DNA from: Burkholderiaceae bacterium | GTDB taxonomy: Bacteria > Pseudomonadota > Gammaproteobacteria > Burkholderiales > Burkholderiaceae_C | Direction of reading: 5' to 3' | DNA length: 64,000 nucleotides | Assembly: GCA_024235915.1 (NCBI GenBank) | Contig: JACKLO010000018.1 | Span: 62,001-126,000, forward strand | Shown here: piece after piece, positions 44,794 through 55,004 of the stretch | Layout of the letters: every line of letters begins with the position of its first letter | Position numbering within the stretch: position 1 is the stretch's first letter | Program-made: the position numbers and the translations under genes | The notes under the pieces: model-generated | Seen by the model: only the letters and a program-made list of their open reading frames with translations | What the model was told of the DNA's origin: nothing | The model's database searches: none

Positions 44794-45282
44794 ATGCCGG
44801 ACCGCACGCGACCCCTCAACGGTCGCCCCGATCCCTGGGTTGACGAGAGCGACGAATCGGCAGCGCCGGCCTTCCGCCCGCTGACGCGGGAAGAAGCGCA
44901 GGCCCTGCGTGCCAAGGAGCCGCCACTCAATCCGTGGCGGGTCATCGGGGTGCAGGTTCTCGTCGGTGTGCTGGTGGCTGGTCTCGCGGGGCTGGTCTTC
45001 GGCAGCAAGGCTGTGGCGTGGTCGCTGCTCTATGGGGCGGCCACCGTGGTGGTGCCGGGTGCCCTGATGGCGCGTGGCATGACCAGTCGCCTGTCCAGCG
45101 TGTCACCCGGCGCCAGTGCCGTCAGTTTCATGTTGTGGGAGGTGGTCAAAATCGCGGTTTCGATTGCCATGCTCATGCTGGCGCCGAAACTCGTGCAGCC
45201 CCTGAGCTGGCCGGCCCTGCTGGCGGGCTTGGTGCTGTGCATGAAGGTGTACTGGGTTGCGCTCCTGTGGCGCGGCCGCTGA
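44794..45282 (+). CDS. atpI: ATP synthase subunit I
   Basis: 162 residues. A polar 45-residue N-terminus is followed by four hydrophobic helices (VLVGVLVAGLAGLVFGS, SLLYGAATVVVPGALMARGM, FMLWEVVKIAVSIAMLML and LLAGLVLCMKVYWVALLW). AtpI helps c-ring assembly or ion supply and is always first in atp operons. The N-terminal extension is longer than in E. coli. The gene is 31 nt before atpB. Confidence 0.85.
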   Translation: MPDRTRPLNGRPDPWVDESDESAAPAFRPLTREEAQALRAKEPPLNPWRVIGVQVLVGVLVAGLAGLVFGSKAVAWSLLYGAATVVVPGALMARGMTSRLSSVSPGASAVSFMLWEVVKIAVSIAMLMLAPKLVQPLSWPALLAGLVLCMKVYWVALLWRGR

Positions 45283-45313
45283 AGAAGAAGCGAACACGGA
45301 CGGGAACGAGCAC

Positions 45314-46132
45314 ATGGCAGTCGAAGGTCACGCCCCCACCGCTGGTGAATACATCATTCATCACCTGCACCATCTGCAGGTGGGCTCCGGCTTCTGGACG
45401 CTGAATGTCGATTCGCTGTTCTGGTCCCTCGTGACCGGCGTGCTCGGCCTGTGGTTCCTGCGCAGCGTCGCCAAGCGCGTGCACTCCGGCGTGCCTGGGC
45501 GCATGCAGGCGGCGGTGGAATCGCTGGTCGAGATGGTGGACAGCCAGGCCAAGGGCATCGTGCACAGTGCCGAGAGCCGCAAGGCTGTGGCCCCGCTGGC
45601 GCTGACGGTGTTCGTCTGGATCTTCCTGATGAACGCGATGGACCTGCTGCCGGTGGACCTGATTCCGTTCGTCACCGAGCATGCCGGCATTCCCTACCAG
45701 CGCGTGGTGCCGACGGCCGACCTGTCGATCACGATGGCGTTGTCGGTCACCGTGCTGCTGATCTGCATCTACTACAACATCAAGATCAAGGGCGCGGGCG
45801 GCTGGATCCACGAGCTGTTCTCGGCGCCCTTCGGCAGCCACCCGCTGCTGTGGCCGTTCAACTTCCTGATGCAGATCATCGAGTTCGTGGCCAAGACCGT
45901 CTCGCACGGCATGCGGCTGTTCGGCAACATGTACGCCGGCGAACTGATCTTCATGCTGATCGCGCTGATGGGTGGGGCCTTCTTCACCGCCGTGGGCATC
46001 CCGCTGGCCATCGGTCACGTGATCGCCGGCACCGCCTGGGCCATCTTCCACATCCTGATCATCACGTTGCAAGCCTTCGTGTTCATGATGCTGACCCTCG
46101 TCTACGTCGGTCAGGCGCACGACGCGCACTGA
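45314..46132 (+). CDS. atpB: F0F1 ATP synthase subunit a
   Basis: 272 residues, five to six helices. The essential half-channel Arg is in KTVSHGMRLFGNMYAGE, and the late helices carry the acidic/His residues of the proton path. Start at 45314 chosen over the in-frame ATG at 45257 because the family begins with a short polar segment (GHAPTAGEYIIHHLHHLQ). It forms the stator channel against the c-ring. Confidence 0.95.
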   Translation: MAVEGHAPTAGEYIIHHLHHLQVGSGFWTLNVDSLFWSLVTGVLGLWFLRSVAKRVHSGVPGRMQAAVESLVEMVDSQAKGIVHSAESRKAVAPLALTVFVWIFLMNAMDLLPVDLIPFVTEHAGIPYQRVVPTADLSITMALSVTVLLICIYYNIKIKGAGGWIHELFSAPFGSHPLLWPFNFLMQIIEFVAKTVSHGMRLFGNMYAGELIFMLIALMGGAFFTAVGIPLAIGHVIAGTAWAIFHILIITLQAFVFMMLTLVYVGQAHDAH

Positions 46133-46192
46133 GCGCGCTTTCCCTTCGTTTTCCTTTCCCTTTCCAACTCACTGTCCCCTGAGGAGCATTCC

Positions 46193-46456
46193 ATGGAAGT
46201 CATCAGCTTTGTCGCCCTGGCCGCCGGCCTGATCATCGGTCTGGGTGCCATCGGCGCCTGCATCGGCATCGGCATCATGGGCAGCAAGTACCTCGAGTCG
46301 GCCGCCCGCCAGCCCGAACTGATGGGCGAACTGCAGACCAAGATGTTCCTGCTGGCCGGCCTGATCGACGCGGCGTTCATCATCGGCACCGGTATCGCGC
46401 TGTGGTTCGCCACCGCCAACCCGTTCCTGGGCCAGATCGCCAACCTGCCGAAGTAA
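46193..46456 (+). CDS. atpE: F0F1 ATP synthase subunit c
   Basis: 87 residues, two-helix hairpin. Helix 1 is Gly-rich (GLIIGLGAIGACIGIGIMG); the polar loop is ARQPEL; helix 2 has the proton-carrying Asp in LAGLIDAAFIIGTG. The residues around it lack the Na-coordination pattern, so a proton-driven ring is expected. GAGGAG precedes the ATG by 6 nt, a strong ribosome-binding site suited to the many copies needed. A hairpin follows the gene. Confidence 0.96.
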   Translation: MEVISFVALAAGLIIGLGAIGACIGIGIMGSKYLESAARQPELMGELQTKMFLLAGLIDAAFIIGTGIALWFATANPFLGQIANLPK

Positions 46457-46472
46457 TTCGGCGCTGGCTGGC

Positions 46473-46489
46473 CCGCCGGCTACCGGCGG
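46473..46489 (+). other. Small GC hairpin after atpE, possible mRNA-stability element
   Basis: CCGCCGG (46473-46479) pairs perfectly with CCGGCGG (46483-46489) over a 3-nt loop, 17 nt after the atpE stop. No T-run follows and the operon continues, so it is more likely a 3' stabiliser or partial attenuator than a terminator. Confidence 0.4.
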
Positions 46490-46547
46490 TGTCCGTGGGG
46501 TGCCGCCGCTGGCGCGCCCCTGATCACCCCATGACGAGGTACGAGAC

Positions 46548-47018
46548 GTGAGCATCAACGCCACCCTCATCGTCCAGATGATCGTGTTCGCGATCCTGGT
46601 CTGGTTCACGATGAAGTTCGTTTGGCCGCCGATCACGGCGGCGCTGGACGAACGCGCCAAGAAGATCGCCGACGGCCTGTCGGCCGCCGACAAGGCCAAG
46701 GCCGACCTGGCCGCCGCCAACGCCCGTGTGGAGCAGCAGCTCGCCGCGGCGCGTGACGACGCCCAGAAGCGCCTGGCCGACGCCGAGCGCCTGGCGCAGC
46801 AGATGGTCGAAGAGGCCAAGGCGCGCGCCAACGACGAAGGCGCCAAGATCGTCGCCGCTGCCCGTGCCGAGGCCGAGCAGGAGTCGGTCAAGGCCCGCGA
46901 AGTGCTGCGCGAGCAGGTGGCCGGTCTGGCCGTCAAGGGCGCCGAGGCGATCCTTCGCCGCGAGGTGAATCCGGCCGTGCACGCCGATCTGCTGAACCGT
47001 CTGAAGACGGAGCTCTGA
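46548..47018 (+). CDS. atpF: F0F1 ATP synthase subunit b
   Basis: 156 residues, GTG start. One N-terminal membrane helix (LIVQMIVFAILVWFTMKFVW) then a long charged coiled coil (AALDERAKKIADGLSAADKA and onward), the peripheral stalk. ACGAGG, 8 nt before the GTG, is the likely ribosome-binding site; it lies inside a 6-codon ATG-to-TGA frame (46531-46551) whose stop overlaps this start. It ends 2 nt before atpH. Confidence 0.95.
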   Translation: MSINATLIVQMIVFAILVWFTMKFVWPPITAALDERAKKIADGLSAADKAKADLAAANARVEQQLAAARDDAQKRLADAERLAQQMVEEAKARANDEGAKIVAAARAEAEQESVKAREVLREQVAGLAVKGAEAILRREVNPAVHADLLNRLKTEL

Positions 47019-47020
47019 TC

Positions 47021-47563
47021 ATGGCTGAGCTCGCCACCATCGCCCGCCCCTACGCCGAGGCCCTGTTCAAGGCCTCGACGGGCACCGACGCCGCCACGCT
47101 CGGCAGCCAGCTGCAGGCGCTGGCCGAGGTGGCTGCCGACGTCGAACTGCGTCAGTTCGCCGACAACCCGAAGGTCGGCGCGAGCCTGGTCTTCAACGTC
47201 GTCGCCGACGTGCTGGGCCGCAAGGGCATCGTGCTCGCCGACGCGGTGCAGAACCTGCTGAAGGTCGTGCTCGACAACGGCCGGCTCGACGCCGTGCCCG
47301 AGATCGTGGCGCAGCACCACGCGCTGGTGAACGCCACCGGCGGCGTGTCGGACGCCTTGATCGAGAGCGCCTTCGAGATCGATGGTGCGCAGCTGGCCGA
47401 CGTCGTCGCGTCGCTGGAGAAGCGCTTCGGCCGCAAGCTCAATCCGAGCGTCGAGGTCAAGCCCGAATTGATCGGTGGCATCCGTGCGGTGGTCGGTGAC
47501 GAAGTGCTCGACACCTCCGTGAAGGCCCGTCTGGAACAGATGCGAGTCGCGCTCACCGCGTGA
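47021..47563 (+). CDS. atpH: F0F1 ATP synthase subunit delta
   Basis: 180 residues, OSCP/delta family. N-terminal six-helix domain begins ATIARPYAEALFKAS; the conserved C-terminal motif is LIGGIRAVVGDEVLDTSVKA. It clamps the top of the alpha3beta3 head to subunit b. Spacing to atpA is 15 nt with a CAGGAGAA ribosome-binding site. Confidence 0.95.
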   Translation: MAELATIARPYAEALFKASTGTDAATLGSQLQALAEVAADVELRQFADNPKVGASLVFNVVADVLGRKGIVLADAVQNLLKVVLDNGRLDAVPEIVAQHHALVNATGGVSDALIESAFEIDGAQLADVVASLEKRFGRKLNPSVEVKPELIGGIRAVVGDEVLDTSVKARLEQMRVALTA

Positions 47564-47578
47564 CCCCAGGAGAACCCC

Positions 47579-49132
<1,554 letters not shown>

Positions 49133-49161
49133 TCCCGAACGCCTAGACAAGGAGCAACGTC

Positions 49162-50046
49162 ATGGCGGTCGGAAAAGAGATCCGCGGCAAGATCAAGTCC
49201 TTCGAGAACACGAAGAAGATCACGAAGGCCATGGAGATGGTCGCGGCATCGAAGATGCGCAAGGCGCAGGAGCGCATGCGCGCTGCGCGCCCGTACGCCG
49301 ACAAGATCCGCAACATCACGGCCAACCTGGCGCAGGCCAACCCGGAGTACCGCTCGCCGTACATGCGGCAGGCGGGCACTTCGAAGAAGGTCGGCTTCAT
49401 CGTCGTCACCACCGACAAGGGCCTCTGCGGCGGCCTGAACACCAACATCCTGCGCGCGCTGACCAACAAGATGCGCGAAGTGCAGGACGGTGGCGGCTCG
49501 GTGCAGGCGGTGGCCATCGGCAACAAGGGCTTCAACTTCTGCAACCGCATCGGCGTGCCGGTGGTCAGCCACGCGGTGCAGCTCGGCGACACGCCGCAGC
49601 TGGAGAAGTTGATCGGCCCGGTCAAGGTGATGCTGGACGCCTTCGTGGCGGACGAGCTGGACGCGGTCTACCTCTGCTACACCAACTTCATCAACACGAT
49701 GCGGCAGGAGCCGATGGTCGAGCCGCTGCTGCCGCTGTCGGCCGCACGGCTGGCGCAGACGGACGCGGAAAAGTCGCAGTACGGCTGGGACTACCTGTAC
49801 GAGCCGGATGCGCCCACCGTCATCGACGAGCTGCTGACGCGCTACATCGAGGCCCTGGTCTACCAGGCGGTGGCCGAGAACATGGCGTCGGAGCAATCGG
49901 CACGGATGGTCGCGATGAAGGCCGCGACCGACAACGCCGGCAACCTGATCGCCGAGATGAAGCTCATCTACAACAAGACGCGTCAGGCAGCGATCACGAA
50001 GGAACTCTCCGAGATCGTCAGCGGCGCGGCCGCCATCAGCGGCTGA
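49162..50046 (+). CDS. atpG: F0F1 ATP synthase subunit gamma
   Basis: 294 residues. N-terminal KEIRGKIKSFENTKKITKAM and C-terminal GNLIAEMKLIYNKTRQAAIT helices make the rotating coiled coil; TTDKGLCGGLN is the conserved Rossmann-like segment. AAGGAG precedes the ATG. It turns within the alpha/beta head and couples the c-ring to catalysis. Confidence 0.97.
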   Translation: MAVGKEIRGKIKSFENTKKITKAMEMVAASKMRKAQERMRAARPYADKIRNITANLAQANPEYRSPYMRQAGTSKKVGFIVVTTDKGLCGGLNTNILRALTNKMREVQDGGGSVQAVAIGNKGFNFCNRIGVPVVSHAVQLGDTPQLEKLIGPVKVMLDAFVADELDAVYLCYTNFINTMRQEPMVEPLLPLSAARLAQTDAEKSQYGWDYLYEPDAPTVIDELLTRYIEALVYQAVAENMASEQSARMVAMKAATDNAGNLIAEMKLIYNKTRQAAITKELSEIVSGAAAISG

Positions 50047-50086
50047 TCGCCGCGCCCAAACGAATTCAGTCTGAAGGATCCAAGAA

Positions 50087-51487
50087 ATGGCACAAGGCAA
50101 GATCGTCCAGTGCATCGGCGCCGTGGTGGACGTCGAGTTCCCGCGCGACCAGATGCCGCGCGTGTATGACGCGCTCAAGCTCGAAGGCTCGGCGCTGACG
50201 CTGGAAGTCCAGCAGCAGCTCGGCGACGGCATCGTGCGCACCATCGCGCTGGGCTCGTCCGACGGCCTGCGCCGCGGTCTGATGGTGACCAACACCGGCG
50301 CGCCGATCACGGTGCCGGTGGGCAAGGCCACCCTGGGCCGCATCATGGACGTGCTGGGCAACCCGATCGACGAGCGCGGTCCGGTCAGCACCGAGCTGAC
50401 GGCCTCGATCCACCGCAAGGCCCCGACCTACGACGAACTGAGCCCCTCGACCGAACTGCTCGAGACCGGCATCAAGGTGATCGACCTGATCTGCCCGTTC
50501 GCCAAGGGCGGCAAGGTGGGTCTGTTCGGCGGCGCCGGCGTGGGCAAGACCGTGAACATGATGGAGCTCATCAACAACATCGCGAAGGCGCACTCGGGTC
50601 TGTCCGTGTTCGCCGGCGTGGGTGAGCGCACCCGTGAGGGCAACGACTTCTATCACGAGATGAGTGATTCGAAGGTCGTGGTGCAGGAGGACCTGAGCCA
50701 GTCCAAGGTGGCCATGGTCTACGGCCAGATGAACGAGCCCCCGGGCAACCGTCTGCGTGTGGCGCTGACCGGCCTGACCATCGCCGAGTCGTTCCGCGAC
50801 GAAGGCCGTGACGTGCTGTTCTTCGTCGACAACATCTACCGCTACACGCTGGCCGGCACCGAAGTGTCCGCGCTGCTGGGCCGGATGCCGTCGGCGGTGG
50901 GCTACCAGCCGACGCTGGCCGAGGAAATGGGCAAGCTGCAGGAACGCATCACGTCCACCAAGGTCGGCTCGATCACGTCGATCCAGGCCGTGTACGTGCC
51001 CGCGGACGACCTGACCGACCCGTCGCCGGCCACCACCTTCGCCCACCTGGACGCCACCGTGGTGCTGTCGCGCGACATCGCCGCGCTGGGCATCTACCCC
51101 GCCGTGGACCCGCTGGACTCCACCAGCCGCCAGATCGACCCGAACGTGGTCGGCGACGAGCACTACGGCGTCACCCGCGCGGTGCAGGGCACGCTGCAGC
51201 GCTACAAGGAACTGCGCGACATCATCGCCATCCTGGGCATGGACGAACTGTCGCCCGAGGACAAGCTGGCCGTGGCCCGCGCGCGGAAGATGCAGCGTTT
51301 CCTGTCGCAGCCGTTCCACGTGGCCGAGGTGTTCACCGGCAGCCCGGGCAAGTACGTGCCGCTGAAGGAAACCATCCGCGGCTTCAAGATGATCGTGGCC
51401 GGCGAGTGCGACCACCTGCCGGAGCAGGCCTTCTACATGGTCGGGACGATCGACGAGGCCTTCGAAAAGGCGAAGAAGCTCCAGTAA
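50087..51487 (+). CDS. atpD: F0F1 ATP synthase subunit beta
   Basis: 466 residues. Walker A GGAGVGKT (148-155), the catalytic Glu in AGVGERTREGNDFYHEM, and the DELSPEDK segment near the C-terminus identify the catalytic subunit. AAGGATCC lies before the ATG. It is followed by an unusually wide 126-nt gap to atpC that holds a hairpin. Confidence 0.98.
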   Translation: MAQGKIVQCIGAVVDVEFPRDQMPRVYDALKLEGSALTLEVQQQLGDGIVRTIALGSSDGLRRGLMVTNTGAPITVPVGKATLGRIMDVLGNPIDERGPVSTELTASIHRKAPTYDELSPSTELLETGIKVIDLICPFAKGGKVGLFGGAGVGKTVNMMELINNIAKAHSGLSVFAGVGERTREGNDFYHEMSDSKVVVQEDLSQSKVAMVYGQMNEPPGNRLRVALTGLTIAESFRDEGRDVLFFVDNIYRYTLAGTEVSALLGRMPSAVGYQPTLAEEMGKLQERITSTKVGSITSIQAVYVPADDLTDPSPATTFAHLDATVVLSRDIAALGIYPAVDPLDSTSRQIDPNVVGDEHYGVTRAVQGTLQRYKELRDIIAILGMDELSPEDKLAVARARKMQRFLSQPFHVAEVFTGSPGKYVPLKETIRGFKMIVAGECDHLPEQAFYMVGTIDEAFEKAKKLQ

Positions 51488-51524
51488 GCGGCGCATGCGG
51501 GCGTCATGCGTCGTTGCCGTACTC

Positions 51525-51542
51525 AGTGGACGCGAGTCCACT
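51525..51542 (+). other. Hairpin in the atpD-atpC gap
   Basis: AGTGGAC (51525-51531) pairs with GTCCACT (51536-51542) over a GCGA loop, a stable tetraloop type. It sits 38 nt after the atpD stop in a 126-nt spacer. No T-run. It might limit read-through to atpC or protect the mRNA end; no function is proven. Confidence 0.4.
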
Positions 51543-51613
51543 TCCGTGCGGCGCCTAGCCTGACACCCGCCTGCTTGCTTTCTGAACCTTCTTCCAGACG
51601 TTAAGGAACAGCG

Positions 51614-52030
51614 ATGGCAACCATCCAGGTCGACGTGGTCAGCGCGGAGGAGAACATCTTCTCCGGCCTGGCCAAGTTCGTCGCGCTGCCGGGCGAAAAC
51701 GGCGAGCTCGGCATCCTGCCGCGCCACACGCCGCTGATCACCCGCATCAAGCCCGGTGCGGTGCGCATCGAGCGCGCCGACAACGGCGAAGAGGAGTTCG
51801 TCTTCGTCGCCGGTGGCATCCTCGAGGTGCAGCCGGGCACGGTCACCGTGCTGGCTGATACCGCGATTCGCGGCCATGACCTCGACGAGGCCAAGGCCGT
51901 CGAGGCCAAGAAGATGGCCGAAGAAGCGATGAAGAACGCCAAGAGCGACATCGACTTCGCGAAGGCGCAGAGCGAGTTCGCCGCGATGGCGGCGCAGATC
52001 GCCGCGATCGCCAAGCTGCGCAAGAAGTGA
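51614..52030 (+). CDS. atpC: F0F1 ATP synthase subunit epsilon
   Basis: 138 residues. N-terminal beta-sandwich (IQVDVVSAEENIFSGLAKFV, GELGILPRHTPLITRIKPGA) and C-terminal helical hairpin rich in Lys, Ala and Glu. It attaches to the gamma foot and inhibits ATP hydrolysis. Last gene of the operon; a T-run terminator follows 36 nt later. Confidence 0.96.
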   Translation: MATIQVDVVSAEENIFSGLAKFVALPGENGELGILPRHTPLITRIKPGAVRIERADNGEEEFVFVAGGILEVQPGTVTVLADTAIRGHDLDEAKAVEAKKMAEEAMKNAKSDIDFAKAQSEFAAMAAQIAAIAKLRKK

Positions 52031-52065
52031 ACGCCGGGCCATCTGGCCCGCTGCGATCGCCACCG

Positions 52066-52090
52066 AAAGCCCGCGTCAGCGGGCTTTTTT
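52066..52090 (+). terminator. Intrinsic terminator of the ATP synthase operon
   Basis: AAAGCCCGC (52066-52074) pairs with GCGGGCTTT (52079-52087) over a 4-nt loop and runs into six T residues (52085-52090), a textbook rho-independent terminator. A smaller hairpin (CGGGCC at 52035-52040 with GGCCCG at 52045-52050) lies just before it. It may also serve the convergent lipoprotein gene in part. Confidence 0.9.
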
Positions 52091-52106
52091 CGTCATGGCG
52101 CAGTGT

Positions 52107-52340
52107 TCACTTCTTGCGTTCGTCGTTGGCGATCACGCCCCCGATGACGGCGCCGCCCACGGCGCCGACGGCACTGCCGTTGGTCAGCACCGAACCCGCC
52201 ACACCACCGATGGCGGCGCCGATCGCCGTGTCTCGCTGGTTGCGACTCATCGAACTGCAGGCGCCGAGCGCCAGCGTGAAGGCCAGCGTGGCCGCCACGG
52301 CGGCAAGACGGGCGGTTCGGGTTGTGACAGGGTGGGTCAT
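52107..52340 (-). CDS. Small glycine-zipper lipoprotein (OsmB-like)
   Basis: 77 residues. Lipobox LALGAC with Cys at residue 28; the mature part has NQRDTAIGAAIGGVAGSVLT and VGAVGGAVIGGVIAND, alternating Gly every four residues as in the glycine-zipper 2TM family. Ends in a basic ERKK tail. It is expected in the outer membrane; OsmB-like members respond to osmotic stress. The stop lies just beyond the atp terminator. Confidence 0.78.
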   Translation of the reverse strand: MTHPVTTRTARLAAVAATLAFTLALGACSSMSRNQRDTAIGAAIGGVAGSVLTNGSAVGAVGGAVIGGVIANDERKK

Positions 52341-52513
52341 GGCGGCTTCCTTTCGGGTGATCAGGTCATGAAGACGATGGGCAGACCTTGCGCTCGGCGA
52401 ACCGCCGCGTCGATCGGACAGCCCCGGCCCGTGCTGTCAGCGGCGTCTGACATGGCCGGCGACTAGGGTCGGCCCCGCTTCTGGCCCGGCCGGTGTTGCC
52501 GCTACGCTGGGGC

Positions 52514-54076
52514 ATGGACACCGCACCCATCCGCCGCCACACCCTTGGTGACCTGCTGCACCGCAGCGCCGCCCGACATCCCCACAAGCCGGCCATTGAC
52601 TGCGGCGACACGCACTGGACCTATGGCGAGTTCGATGCCCTGTGCAACCGGCTCGCTGCGGGCCTGGCCGCGCAGGGCATCGCCCAGGGCGATCGCGTGG
52701 CGATCCTGGCGCGCAACTCGCATGCCTTCGCCGCGATGCGCTTTGCCCTGGCCCGCCTGGGTGCGGTGCTGGTGCCGATCAACTTCATGCTCAAGGCCGA
52801 GGAAGCCGCCTACATCCTGCGCCACGCCGGTGCGCGTCTGCTGGCAACGGACAGCGGCCTCGCCGCGCTGGCGCGCGCGGCCGCCGCACAGGACACGGCC
52901 GTTGAGCGACTGCTCTGGATGCCGGCCGAGGACCCCACGGCGCCCGAGACCGACATGCTCGATTTCCACGACCTGGCCGCCTGCGCCGGGCCCGTGCCCG
53001 CGGTGATCCTGAAGGGCGACGACCTGGCCCAGATCGTCTACACCAGCGGCACCGAAAGCTTGCCCAAGGGGGCTATGCTCACGCACGACGCCGTCCTCTG
53101 GCAGTACGTCAGCTGCGTCGTCGATGCCGGTATCGAGGGCAGCGACCTCATGCTGCACGCACTGCCGCTGTACCACTGCGCGCAGCTCGACGTGTTCTTC
53201 GGCCCGGCCATCTACGTGGGCTGCAGCAACGTCATCACTGGCAAACCCGTGGCCGAGCACCTGCTGGCGCTGATCCAGCGGCACCGCATCAGCAGCTTCT
53301 TCGCGCCGCCCACGGTGTGGATCTCGCTGCTGCGTTCGCCGGCCTTCGACAGCACCGACCTGTCCAGCCTGAAGAAGGGCTACTACGGCGCCAGCATCAT
53401 GCCGGTGGCGGTGATGCAGGAGATCCTGCAGCGCATCCCTGGCCTGCGGCTGTGGAACCTGTATGGCCAGACCGAGATCGCGCCGCTGGCCACCATGCTC
53501 GGGCCGGAAGACCAGCTGCGCAAACCCGGTTCCTGCGGCCGCGCCGTGCTCAACGTGGAGACGCGTGTGGTGGACGACGCGATGCAGGACGTGAAGCCCG
53601 GCGAGATCGGCGAGATCGTGCACCGCAGCCCGCAACTGCTGTCAGGCTACTTCCACGATGACGAACGCACCGCGGCCGCCTTTGCCGGCGGCTGGTTCCA
53701 CAGTGGCGACCTGGCCACCATCGATGCTGAAGGCTTCATCACCGTCGTCGACCGCAAGAAGGACATGATCAAGACCGGTGGCGAGAACGTGGCCAGCCGC
53801 GAGGTGGAGGAATGCATCTACCGGCTGGACGGCGTCAGCGAGGTGGCGGTGGTCGGCCTGCCACACCCGACCTGGGTCGAAGCCGTCACCGCCATCGTCG
53901 TGAAGAAGCCCGGCGCGCCATTGGACGAAGCCGGCGTGCTCGGCCACTGCCAGGCCCACCTGGCTGGCTTCAAGACGCCCAAGCGGGTGCTCTTCGTGGA
54001 TGCGCTGCCGAAGAACCCCAGCGGCAAGCTGCTCAAGCGTGAACTGCGCCAGTCGCACGAAGGACTGTTCGCGTGA
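52514..54076 (+). CDS. AMP-forming acyl-CoA synthetase
   Basis: 520 residues, adenylate-forming (ANL) family. P-loop QIVYTSGTESLPKGAMLTH (YTSGT at 176-180), YGQTEIAPL, GWFHSGDLATIDAEGF, KDMIKTGGENVASREVEE and the catalytic C-terminal Lys in PSGKLLKRELR. It activates a carboxylic acid to an acyl-AMP and then CoA thioester, releasing AMP and pyrophosphate. Fatty or aryl acid substrate cannot be told. The stop overlaps the PPK2 start by 4 nt. Confidence 0.9.
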   Translation: MDTAPIRRHTLGDLLHRSAARHPHKPAIDCGDTHWTYGEFDALCNRLAAGLAAQGIAQGDRVAILARNSHAFAAMRFALARLGAVLVPINFMLKAEEAAYILRHAGARLLATDSGLAALARAAAAQDTAVERLLWMPAEDPTAPETDMLDFHDLAACAGPVPAVILKGDDLAQIVYTSGTESLPKGAMLTHDAVLWQYVSCVVDAGIEGSDLMLHALPLYHCAQLDVFFGPAIYVGCSNVITGKPVAEHLLALIQRHRISSFFAPPTVWISLLRSPAFDSTDLSSLKKGYYGASIMPVAVMQEILQRIPGLRLWNLYGQTEIAPLATMLGPEDQLRKPGSCGRAVLNVETRVVDDAMQDVKPGEIGEIVHRSPQLLSGYFHDDERTAAAFAGGWFHSGDLATIDAEGFITVVDRKKDMIKTGGENVASREVEECIYRLDGVSEVAVVGLPHPTWVEAVTAIVVKKPGAPLDEAGVLGHCQAHLAGFKTPKRVLFVDALPKNPSGKLLKRELRQSHEGLFA

Positions 54077-54864
54077 GCAGGAAGAAGGACGGCAAGCTCG
54101 GCAGGGCCGAGTACGAACAGGCGATGGGCCCGCTGGAGCTCGAGCTCAATGACATGGCGCGATGGCTGCAGCAGACCGGCCGGCGGCTGGTTGTGGTCGT
54201 CGAAGGGCGTGACACCGCTGGCAAGGGCGGCGTCATCTCGGCCATCGCCAGCACGCTGAACCCTCGCCAGTGCCGCACGGTGGCACTGCCCAAGCCCAGC
54301 GACCGCGAGAAGACGCAGTGGTACTTCCAGCGCCACGTGGCCCATCTGCCGGCCGCCGGCGAGATCGCGCTCTTCGACCGCAGCTGGTACAACCGCGCCG
54401 GCGTCGAGCCGGTGATGGGCTTCTGCACGGCCCAGGAGACCGCGGCTTTCCTCAAGCAAGCGCCGGTGTTCGAGAAGCTGCTGGTGGACGACGGCATCCT
54501 GCTCTTCAAGTACTGGCTCACCGTGGACCAGGCGCAGCAGGAGGCGCGCTTCGCCGAGCGTCAGCAGGACCCGCTCAAGCGCTGGAAACTCTCCCCCATC
54601 GACGTCCAGGCACGGGCCAAGTACGCCGACTATGGCCAGGCCCGTGATCGCATGCTCAAGGCCACGCACACCCGGCACGCGCCCTGGACGCTGGTGGACT
54701 TCAACGACCAGCGCCGCGGCCGCCTGACGCTGATCCGCGATCTGCTCGACCGCCTGCCCAACCACGCCGTGCCAGAGACCCTGGTCGATCTGCCGCCCCT
54801 GGGCCACAAGCCGCTTCGCGAGACCTTCGCCGGCCCGTTGCGCCCGATCCCGCTGCAGCGATGA
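54073..54864 (+). CDS. ppk2: Polyphosphate kinase 2
   Basis: 263 residues, GTG start overlapping the synthetase stop. Walker A EGRDTAGKGG (45-53) and the lid/Walker B segment FDRSWYNRAG (about 101-110) are intact; the C-terminus DPLKRWKLSPIDVQARAKYA is typical of class I PPK2, which phosphorylates nucleoside diphosphates with polyphosphate. Coupling to an AMP-forming synthetase suggests it helps restore ATP from the AMP/ADP pool, though class I enzymes act mainly on ADP/GDP; that link is inference. A 7-bp hairpin follows. Confidence 0.93.
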   Translation: MSRKKDGKLGRAEYEQAMGPLELELNDMARWLQQTGRRLVVVVEGRDTAGKGGVISAIASTLNPRQCRTVALPKPSDREKTQWYFQRHVAHLPAAGEIALFDRSWYNRAGVEPVMGFCTAQETAAFLKQAPVFEKLLVDDGILLFKYWLTVDQAQQEARFAERQQDPLKRWKLSPIDVQARAKYADYGQARDRMLKATHTRHAPWTLVDFNDQRRGRLTLIRDLLDRLPNHAVPETLVDLPPLGHKPLRETFAGPLRPIPLQR

Positions 54865-54881
54865 CCCCGTCCGTGACAGGT

Positions 54882-54902
54882 CCTGTGCAAGCGCGGCACA
54901 GG
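54882..54902 (+). terminator. Short hairpin after ppk2, possible terminator
   Basis: CCTGTGC (54882-54888) pairs with GCACAGG (54896-54902) over a 7-nt loop, 18 nt after the ppk2 stop and 103 nt before the next gene. No T-run follows; termination strength is doubtful. Confidence 0.4.
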
Positions 54903-55004
54903 TGGCCCTAGGCAACGCACTTCATATCGGGTGATGGCGTGGTGGCGGTGGGGCCGGCGACGCGGTCCACTCTGCGGCTCCGGCAAAGCGCAGACAATCA
55001 CGCC

